Assembly: GCA_041664965.1 (NCBI GenBank)
Contig: JBAYJT010000013.1
Span: 1 to 38,097, forward strand
Reading direction: 5' to 3'
Source of the DNA: JBAYJT01 sp041664965
GTDB taxonomy: Bacteria; Pseudomonadota; Gammaproteobacteria; UBA9339
DNA: 38,097 nucleotides
The notes under the pieces were generated by a model. The model did not search any database. It was not told where the DNA came from and worked only from the letters and a program-made list of their open reading frames with translations. Positions 32,230 through 38,097 of this stretch are shown in pieces (positions within the stretch are counted from its first letter, which is position 1; every line of letters starts with the position of its first letter). Made by a program: the position numbers and the translations under genes.

Positions 32230-33018
32230 ATGCTAAAAAAACATTACATCTTCTGGCGAACTGTCATAGCGGATTTTACCCGCAATCGCTGCTTCAGTAA
32301 GGCTGCTAGCTTAGCCTATACCACTTTACTTTCCTTGGTACCACTTTTAACTGTAAGTTTTAGCGTACTTTCCGCTTTTCCAGTTTTCAAAGGATTGTCG
32401 GCAAAAATGCAGGGGTTTATTTTTCAAAATTTCGTCTCTGGAGCTGCTGAAACTGTACAACAACACCTACAGGAATTTGTCGAACAAACAGCCAAATTAC
32501 CAGTTTTAGGCTTATTAGTTCTTGTAAGCACCGCGGTTTTCTTGGTTTTCTCCATGGAACAAGCTTTCAATGAAATTTGGCAAGTTAAGAAGCGCCGTAA
32601 AGACATTCCCGCCTTTTTGATTTATTGGGGAGTCATAACGTTTGTGCCAATTTTAGTTGCGATTGGAATCACCCTAAGCACTTATTTCTTTGGCCCTATG
32701 TTTTCGCCCAAAGTCGCCTTATTGAACTTTATCGAACCTTACTTTGTCGCTTATCTAGCGTTTACTCTGCTTTACATCGCACTTCCCAACTGCAAAGTAC
32801 AACTTAAATACGCTCTCATTGCCGCCATACCATCCTCCCTTCTTTTTGAGTTAGCAAAATTCGGATTTACTTTTTACATAGCCGCTTTTCCAACCTACAA
32901 ATTAATTTACGGCGCACTCGCTACGGTACCAATTTTTTTAATTTGGTTATATATTACCTGGCTAATTATTCTCTTTGGCGTCGTTGTTAACTATGCGTTG
33001 GTGAAAAAAAAATTATAA
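32230..33018 (+). CDS. YihY/BrkB-family inner-membrane protein
   Basis: Six-helix membrane protein of unknown biochemical role, once misnamed RNase BN. The family signature FSKAASLAYTTLLSLVPLLTV and the AFNEIWQVKKRR loop are present. 262 residues, slightly shorter than E. coli YihY (290), ending just after the last helix with YALVKKKL. The shortened end borders an AT-rich repeat region, so the original C-terminal tail may have been lost. Confidence 0.9.
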   Translation: MLKKHYIFWRTVIADFTRNRCFSKAASLAYTTLLSLVPLLTVSFSVLSAFPVFKGLSAKMQGFIFQNFVSGAAETVQQHLQEFVEQTAKLPVLGLLVLVSTAVFLVFSMEQAFNEIWQVKKRRKDIPAFLIYWGVITFVPILVAIGITLSTYFFGPMFSPKVALLNFIEPYFVAYLAFTLLYIALPNCKVQLKYALIAAIPSSLLFELAKFGFTFYIAAFPTYKLIYGALATVPIFLIWLYITWLIILFGVVVNYALVKKKL

Positions 33019-33200
33019 ATTATAAATTATGAATGATGAATTGTAGGAAATGTTTTTGTTTAAATAAAATAAGTTCCTTAAAATTTATAATTCATAATTC
33101 ATCATTCATAATTATCCAAAAACATGTCTATGTGAAATCTATATAAATCAATATGTTGCAAAATAAAATTCATAATTCATCATTCATAATTCATCATTCT
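33019..33200. repeat. AT-rich inverted/direct repeat cluster (AATTCATCATTCATAATT)
   Basis: AATTCATCATTCATAATT occurs as an inverted copy near 33023-33042 and as direct copies near 33096-33113 and 33176-33193; a partial repeat continues to about 33200. The last copy lies inside the predicted N terminus of the L,D-transpeptidase. Such low-complexity palindromes can form hairpins on either strand. Confidence 0.75.
33117..33165 (+). repeat. Dispersed intergenic repeat, copy I
   Basis: Plus-orientation copy: CAAAAACATGTCTATGTGAA, then ATCTATATAAATCAATATGT, then TGCAAAATA. The ATG used by the next gene (33153) lies inside this copy. A further degenerate copy may lie at 33044-33085. Confidence 0.75.
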
Positions 33201-34112
33201 TTCCCGCTGTTATTTTTAGCTATTCTCTTTGGCGTAGCTTTAGTCTGGTCAATACCAACCCTTGCCTTAAGCTTTAAGATGCCCCCAAAAGGCGATCAAG
33301 TTGTTGGGATACCTCAAACTACTGAAGTACAAGACGGCGAAGACTTATCTGATATAGCTTTGCGCTACGGTATTGGTTTTTACGAAGTTTATGAAACAAA
33401 TCCTGGCATCGATCCAGATAATCCGCCCGCTAACACTCAACTTATAATTCCAACCCAATATATCTTACCACCCGAACTAAAAGAAAATCTGATCTTAGTA
33501 AACTTAGCTGAAATGCGCCTTTACTTTAGGCCCGTAGGCAGCAATACCGTTTATATTTTCCCAGTTGGTATCGGCAAAGTAGATTGGGACACATCCACCG
33601 GTCTTATGCATGTCATTGAAAAGGTTGATCATCCTGCTTGGATTATTCCAGACTCACTTAGAAAATATCGCGCCATGCATGGCGATAATTTACCTAGAGT
33701 AGTCCCACCAGGACCAGAAAATCCACTCGGAAGTTACAAATTAAAGTTAGATTCGAAAGACGACATCATGATTCACGGCACTAATCTACCAGCTGGTGTT
33801 GGAAGAAGAAGCAGCGCCGGTTGCATTCGTCTTTACGAAGAAGATATCAAAAAATTATTTCATATGGTAAAAGTTGGCACGCCAGTTTTAATTATTAACC
33901 AACCTTACAAAGCTGGATGGAAGGGAGATAAACTTTATTTAGAAGCTCACGTTCCGCTATTAGAACAACGGCTGGAAGTACCGGCGGGCGATATGACTTT
34001 AGCTATAGACGCTATTGACAAAGCTAAAACTGGACATAAAGTCATCATTGATTGGCAAAGGGCTTTTCGTATCGCCAATGAACACGTTGGCGTGCCAAGG
34101 CCAATCAATTAA
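33153..34112 (+). CDS. L,D-transpeptidase (YkuD domain) with LysM-like segment
   Basis: Forms 3-3 peptidoglycan cross-links or attaches proteins to the wall. A LysM-like segment (about residues 48-95, VQDGEDLSDIALRYGIGFYEVYETNPGID) is followed by the YkuD domain with active-site motif MIHGTNLPAGVG then SSAGCIRLYEEDI; catalytic Cys at about residue 223. The ATG at 33153 has no ribosome site and lies in repeat copy I. The next residues (IHNSSFIIHHSF) are read from the AT-rich repeat before a signal helix (LLFLAILFGVALVWS). No other start codon is available before that helix. The stop overlaps that of the convergent gene (shared TTAA at 34109-34112). Confidence 0.9.
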   Translation: MLQNKIHNSSFIIHHSFPLLFLAILFGVALVWSIPTLALSFKMPPKGDQVVGIPQTTEVQDGEDLSDIALRYGIGFYEVYETNPGIDPDNPPANTQLIIPTQYILPPELKENLILVNLAEMRLYFRPVGSNTVYIFPVGIGKVDWDTSTGLMHVIEKVDHPAWIIPDSLRKYRAMHGDNLPRVVPPGPENPLGSYKLKLDSKDDIMIHGTNLPAGVGRRSSAGCIRLYEEDIKKLFHMVKVGTPVLIINQPYKAGWKGDKLYLEAHVPLLEQRLEVPAGDMTLAIDAIDKAKTGHKVIIDWQRAFRIANEHVGVPRPIN

Positions 34113-35512
34113 CGTCCAGCTGGAGCGACCCAAGCAAGGTTTTGCGCCCGCTGAGCCTGCATTTGCATCTCTGTAGGAAATTTATTTGCCGAGCTTTCTT
34201 GTATGATTTTTGGTGCTTCGACAATTTGTACCTTAGCATTTTCTGCTGCTACCATTTGACCTAAAACTATATTACGAGCTAATTCATTAAGCATAATTCC
34301 CATTTTTCCGCCACGAGCCGCTGTAGTCGAAGATGCAGCGCTCTCCACAAACAAGCGTCCTGTTTCATGTGCAGCAAAGTCAGTGATGATTTTTCCAATA
34401 TTTTGATCTGGTTTACTTTCCTTCTGTGGTCCAAATAAAGAAGAAGCTACACTCGCAGCTTCTTTCGGCTTTACGAAATGAAAAGCATCGGCTTTGGGCT
34501 CCGCGTAACGATACTTAACCTCTCCTCCGCCTCGTATCACACCTAATGCAGCAAGTTGTCTACGTAACGCATCTGCCCCAGCTTTAGCAGCTGCTGTATT
34601 GCTTGCGGCGAATTTCTTCATAAGAGCATCTAAATTAAGTACTGCTCCCGACTTCACTACCTGAACATTAGACTCTTCTTTATTGACACTTATACTACCA
34701 TCCTTCAATCCTTTCTTAAGCCAAGCTAGGAAATCCTCACCCAACTTAGTGTCTTCCGGGTTAAGTGCATCAATATCTACGGGAACAAAAAATTCAGGCG
34801 TAGACTTGAACTCTTGCAACATTTCTGCCGCGCGCTTAAAAAACAAACTCATCGCACCAGCGCCTTCTTTATCATCAGTAAGCAACGAAAGCCAAGTGTT
34901 TAAAGCATATGGATCTTTAGCAATCCAATCAAAACCCAAAGTTGGCATGACTTGCCGAGCCAAAGGCACACTCATTCTACGACAAACCCAAGATGGCCAA
35001 CCGCCCCCTCGTCGAATTTTGTAAAAACCCTGCTCTGGCTGCATAGGACCTTGATGCGGAAACCATTCCGAAATCATAGCGCCCTCTTTATCAGAGATTA
35101 AAACCATTCTGTTATCCATAACATAACCAATATCAAAAAGCAGTGCAGCTGTAGCTAAAACATAGGTCATTAAGGGAGTAAATTTAACTTCACTTTGTTC
35201 AGTACGCTGTAGCTGCAAAACAAAAATACAACGCAACAATGCCTCATCAAGAAGGCTATAAAGCCGAGCTTCGTTATTAGTCGGCAACACTTGCACCATG
35301 ACAGCAAAGTCTTCGATAAGATTTTGATATAAAGCAATAAAATGCTGATCTGGAGCATCTACTAAAGTACGAATTTCCAAAAGCCACTTTTTTCTTTGGT
35401 TAGAAGCTAAAAGGTCTCTGGGCGTTAGAATAGGGAAAATGCTGTATTCACTAAAAGACAAGCCCGTCTTGCGATTTACACCCTCTTCCGTCGGCAAAAA
35501 TTGAGTAGTCAT
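34109..35512 (-). CDS. Degenerate TraI_2/MobH-like (conjugative relaxase-related) protein
   Basis: Residues about 27-75 (FPILTPRDLLASNQRKKWLLEIRTL then LIEDFAVMVQVLPT) match the start of the TraI_2 domain of MobH-type relaxases, and residues about 255-300 (FLAWLKKGLKDGSISVNKEESNVQVVKSGAVLNLDALMKKFA) match its C-terminal partner. The metal-binding motifs are lost: the HHH..GGLL.H region reads NNEARLYSLLDEAL and the LLHDIGK motif reads LLFDIGYVMD. The rest is Ala/Lys-rich and probably disordered. No conjugation gene is nearby, so this looks like a domesticated or decayed relaxase relative. 467 residues. Confidence 0.65.
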   Translation of the reverse strand: MTTQFLPTEEGVNRKTGLSFSEYSIFPILTPRDLLASNQRKKWLLEIRTLVDAPDQHFIALYQNLIEDFAVMVQVLPTNNEARLYSLLDEALLRCIFVLQLQRTEQSEVKFTPLMTYVLATAALLFDIGYVMDNRMVLISDKEGAMISEWFPHQGPMQPEQGFYKIRRGGGWPSWVCRRMSVPLARQVMPTLGFDWIAKDPYALNTWLSLLTDDKEGAGAMSLFFKRAAEMLQEFKSTPEFFVPVDIDALNPEDTKLGEDFLAWLKKGLKDGSISVNKEESNVQVVKSGAVLNLDALMKKFAASNTAAAKAGADALRRQLAALGVIRGGGEVKYRYAEPKADAFHFVKPKEAASVASSLFGPQKESKPDQNIGKIITDFAAHETGRLFVESAASSTTAARGGKMGIMLNELARNIVLGQMVAAENAKVQIVEAPKIIQESSANKFPTEMQMQAQRAQNLAWVAPAGR

Positions 35513-35687
35513 TCTCTTCCTCGCTAAATAATCGGCTTAAAATCCTATTAATTATAAGCAAAAATCAGCCTGTACGCTACTTATCACCGGCTTAAAAAAA
35601 AAGATAGTTTTTTTGTTAAATTTTAAGGAAGTTTATGCTAAATTAGTACAAATTTTGGAACCACAAGATTGGTTTGTTAGACAGAAG

Positions 35688-35735
35688 AAGGGCATCTAAA
35701 GGACACCTCCAGTAGCTATGTTTTTAGGGGCCCTT
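35688..35735 (+). promoter_or_regulatory. Leader hairpin ahead of the 249-aa gene
   Basis: AAGGGC (35688-35693) can pair with GCCCTT (35730-35735), whose 5' neighbour AGGGG (35726-35730) is the only candidate ribosome site of the following ATG at 35740. An extended -10 (TG-C-TAAATT) lies near 35636-35644. The pairing is short with a 36-nt loop, so this is tentative. Confidence 0.35.
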
Positions 35736-35739
35736 TGCT

Positions 35740-36489
35740 ATGCCAAGTACTCGGTTAACATTGTCGTATAAACCTGGCCAATCGAATCAAAACATCTTCC
35801 TAAATAAAGAATACACAGAAGATTCGACATCTGAAACATTACACATTTCTCTAGAGGATGTATCTCTTCCAGATTCAATAAGTACAGTTCAAGAATACCT
35901 ACAAACAGATCTCAAACCTGAAGTTTTAGTTTTTTCCCAATCTGTACCAAACAATGCCTGCATTCACTTATATGAACAACTACATACATATGAAGGTTGG
36001 TGCGATCCGTTTTTACCCTTTGCTCAACATCTAGAAAAAAATCAAAGAAACATAACTATAAATCTTGCCGATTACCAGGGCATAAGCGGAGGATTTATGG
36101 CAGGATTATTTGTTGTTTCACAAGCATTTCCTAATTTGCAGTTTTCTTTTGAAAATAAAAAACTAACGCCAAATAAATATGAACCTACTTCTCTAACCAA
36201 AACATGGACAGCGTGGCAATCCCAAGGAATATCCGCTTTCCCTACAAATTACACTCAGAACATCGTCAACTCTCTCACAAAAACAAGCAACAAAGAGTTG
36301 AAAGATATAACAAGTAAAAAAATAACCCAGACTCTTATGCCACCATCGCCCCCATCAAGTCCATCAGCCTTATGCAACCTGAGTTTATTAGCTGCCCCAT
36401 CAAGCAGCAAAATTAAGGAAAAACCCATAAGCAAAGTGCCAGTCAACGATTATAAGTCCATTGCGTCAAGCAGAGAGTACTCTAAGTAA
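35740..36489 (+). CDS. Unknown 249-aa protein
   Basis: No family recognised. The first ~160 residues look globular (LHISLEDVSLPDSISTVQEY, INLADYQGISGGFMAGLFVVSQAFPNLQF), with strand and helix alternation reminiscent of a leucine-rich or STAS-like fold but no diagnostic motif. The C-terminal third is low-complexity, Pro/Ser/Lys-rich (LMPPSPPSSPS) and ends abruptly inside the dnaA 3' end (24-nt convergent overlap). No signal peptide. It may be an effector; this is a guess. Confidence 0.5.
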   Translation: MPSTRLTLSYKPGQSNQNIFLNKEYTEDSTSETLHISLEDVSLPDSISTVQEYLQTDLKPEVLVFSQSVPNNACIHLYEQLHTYEGWCDPFLPFAQHLEKNQRNITINLADYQGISGGFMAGLFVVSQAFPNLQFSFENKKLTPNKYEPTSLTKTWTAWQSQGISAFPTNYTQNIVNSLTKTSNKELKDITSKKITQTLMPPSPPSSPSALCNLSLLAAPSSSKIKEKPISKVPVNDYKSIASSREYSK

Positions 36490-37854
36490 ATTCTTATAAT
36501 CCTCTGCAAAGTCAAAATTAGCGGCTATAAGCTCTTTAACTTTGCGATGGGCATGTATTACTGTGGCGTGATCTCTACCGCCAAAAGCTTTGCCTATTTC
36601 AGGAAGACTGTGATTTGTGAGCTCTTTTGCAAGACTCATAGCAATTTGACGCGGACGCGCAAAAGAGCGCGTACGCCGTGCAGAGATTAAATCTATCGTT
36701 TTAATTTTAAAATATTCCGCAACCGTTTTTTGTATATTTTCTATAGTAACCATGCGAGCCCTGAGCGCCAGCAAGTCCTTCAAAGCATCTTTGGCAAATT
36801 CTAGCGTAATTGGCTGACCGGTGAAATGAGAGTTAGCCGCTACACGCTTCAAAGCACCTTCTAATTCACGCACATTGGAATGAATATGCTTGGCGATAAA
36901 AAAAGCTACTTCTGATGGCAGAGTAATTTGCGATTTTTCCGCTTTACTCAGCAAAATCGCTACTCGCGTTTCTAATTCTGGCGGCTCAATCGCTATAGTC
37001 AAACCCCAACCAAACCTAGATTTTAAGCGCTCCTCTAAGCCTTCCACTTCTTTTGGATAGCGATCACAAGTAAGAATAATCTGCTGCTGATCTTCAAAGA
37101 GCGCATTAAAAGTATGAAAAAACTCTTCTTGAGATCTTTCTTTACCAGCAAAAAATTGAATATCATCGATTAAAAGAGCGTCTAAAGAACGATAAAAGCG
37201 CTTGAAATCATCAATTACATTGCGCTGCAATGATTTTACCATATCAGAAACAAAGCGCTCGGAATGCACGTAGAGAATTCTGGCTTCTGGTTTGTTCTTT
37301 AAAATAAAATTACCAATAGCGTGCATGAGATGCGTTTTACCTAAGCCAACGCCACCATAGAGAAACAGTGGGTTGTAAGCTTTGCCAGGATTAGAAGCAA
37401 CTTGCATAGCCGCAGCCCGAGCGAGCTGATTAGATTTACCTTCCACAAAATTGGTAAAAGTAAAAGCTGCATTGAGATGACCATAGCGCGCAAAGCCAAG
37501 TTGCTCAGCTTTTGCCTTGCCAGAAGCATTTTTAGCGACATTCCGCTCGGCTGATTTATTGTCATCTGCAAAAATTTTATCAAAAGAATTTCGGCTACCA
37601 ACTTCCAACTGCAACTTCCAAGTTTCGCCAAAAATCTTTTGCACTTCCTTCTCTAATTTGGCATAAAAATGCTCTTTTACATAATCCAAAACAAACTGGT
37701 TGGGCGCAAACAAAAACAAAACTTCCTGCCGCGCTTCGATTTGCAGAGGACTCAGCCAAGTTCCAAATTGATCTTCCGAAATATCGCCCGAATCTTTCAA
37801 CTCAGCTAGGCAACGTTCCCATAAGGTAAATATTTTTTTTTCGTTTTCGTGCAT
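36466..37854 (-). CDS. dnaA: Chromosomal replication initiator protein DnaA
   Basis: Binds and opens the origin of replication. Domain I (LWERCLAELKDSGDISEDQFGTWLSPLQ), a short linker, AAA+ domain with Walker A GGVGLGKTH and Walker B ALLIDDIQFF, and C-terminal DNA-binding domain with the signature GGRDHATVIHA are all present. 462 residues. dnaN does not follow; the 3' neighbour is a convergent unknown gene, so the usual dnaA-dnaN pairing is broken here. Confidence 0.97.
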   Translation of the reverse strand: MHENEKKIFTLWERCLAELKDSGDISEDQFGTWLSPLQIEARQEVLFLFAPNQFVLDYVKEHFYAKLEKEVQKIFGETWKLQLEVGSRNSFDKIFADDNKSAERNVAKNASGKAKAEQLGFARYGHLNAAFTFTNFVEGKSNQLARAAAMQVASNPGKAYNPLFLYGGVGLGKTHLMHAIGNFILKNKPEARILYVHSERFVSDMVKSLQRNVIDDFKRFYRSLDALLIDDIQFFAGKERSQEEFFHTFNALFEDQQQIILTCDRYPKEVEGLEERLKSRFGWGLTIAIEPPELETRVAILLSKAEKSQITLPSEVAFFIAKHIHSNVRELEGALKRVAANSHFTGQPITLEFAKDALKDLLALRARMVTIENIQKTVAEYFKIKTIDLISARRTRSFARPRQIAMSLAKELTNHSLPEIGKAFGGRDHATVIHAHRKVKELIAANFDFAEDYKNLLRVLSA

Positions 37855-37889
37855 AATTTATGTTCTAAAAACCTTTTTATATTTTAAAA

Positions 37890-37976
37890 ACCTGGCGCGT
37901 TTACATATTTCCCCCAGGGCGACCTTGGGCTGGGTAAATGTATACATAATAATCCAAGCCCTGTAGGGGCGTAATA
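37890..37976. repeat. GC-rich palindromic repeat upstream of dnaA
   Basis: Imperfect nested palindromes: CCCAG and CTGGG around GGCGACCTTGGG, flanked by TTTACAT- and AAATGTA-type arms, then CCAAGCCCTGTAGGGGCGTA. It resembles the widespread CCCAGGGCG...CCCTGGGCT repeats I recall from other genomes. No cluster of DnaA boxes (TTATNCACA) is visible between here and dnaA. Confidence 0.5.
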
Positions 37977-38016
37977 AAAAACCTTTGTACACGACAAAGT
38001 TTAGATTGAAAAAGAT

Positions 38017-38091
38017 AACTCGCTGAAGTATAACGTAAAACTTTAATCTACTAAAAAGAAAGGAGTACGTTATGAAAGCAGTCAGCGAGTT
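38017..38091. repeat. Nested inverted repeat around the start of the last gene
   Basis: Outer arms AACTCGCTGA (38017-38026) and TCAGCGAGTT (38082-38091), inner arms ATAACGTA (38030-38037) and TACGTTAT (38066-38073). The right inner arm includes the ATG and the loop holds the ribosome site. It could be an operator, a translational control hairpin, or an insertion-sequence end. Confidence 0.55.
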
Positions 38092-38097
38092 AGAAGA
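38072..38097 (+). CDS. 5' end of a gene cut by the window edge
   Basis: ATG at 38072 with a strong AAAGGAG 7-8 nt upstream; the first residues are MKAVSELE. Too short to identify. Placed within a nested inverted repeat and divergent from dnaA. Confidence 0.6.

Noticed and set aside
33019..33200. Repeated AATTCATCATTC units as a CRISPR array
   Set aside because: Units are in both orientations, low-complexity and without regular unique spacers; no cas gene in the window.

Overview
The window reads as chromosome of an AT-rich gammaproteobacterium, most likely a host-associated member of Legionellales (Legionella / Coxiella / Rickettsiella relatives). This rests on gammaproteobacterial housekeeping genes (rpsF-rpsR-rplI-dnaB, bamD, relA with an EFDD motif, murJ, dnaA), an ankyrin protein resembling the Legionella Dot/Icm effector AnkH/LegA3, a cyclodipeptide synthase of the XYP type (known in Rickettsiella and Fluoribacter), and several unrecognised proteins that look like effectors. 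No secretion-system gene lies in the window, so effector status is inference.

Layout. 1-4.4 kb: ORF6N-domain protein, phosphopentomutase, two tandem paralogues of unknown function with duplicated promoters, and an RlpA-like lipoprotein. 4.4-7.0 kb: an archaeal-type STT3 oligosaccharyltransferase. 7.3-7.9 kb: tRNA-Ser(GCU) and tRNA-Arg(ACG), each next to a broken copy split in the T-loop by a structured element of about 81 nt. 7.9-8.7 kb: zeta-type toxin and small partner. 8.7-11.3 kb: two membrane proteins with dileucine-like motifs flanking tRNA-Ala(CGC). 11.3-17.1 kb (minus strand): rlmD, murJ, an M23 peptidase, bamD and an unknown gene, largely envelope biogenesis. 17.3-24.0 kb (plus strand): small ankyrin gene with relA, a DUF4143 ATPase, and the rpsF-rpsR-rplI-dnaB cluster. 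24.1-24.9 kb: cyclodipeptide synthase. 24.9-28.6 kb (minus strand): five-gene MCE/MlaE-type lipid-transport operon led by a DUF4389 protein. 28.8-38.1 kb: rpmE, several unknown genes, the AnkH-like gene and its small upstream partner, a YihY-family protein, an L,D-transpeptidase, a degenerate TraI_2/MobH-like protein, dnaA, and the first codons of another gene.

Two repeat families stand out. One is an intergenic repeat of about 55-90 bp, with nine recognisable copies, marked by a core like AAAAACATGTCTAC and then TTTAAAATCAATAAGTT. The other is the T-loop element, found twice here. Its two hairpin stems differ between copies but stay complementary, while the loops (AGGAT) and the core are conserved. 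This looks like a mobile structured RNA or DNA element specialised for tRNA genes and is the strongest candidate for something undescribed. All functional calls come from reading motifs by eye; no database search was run.
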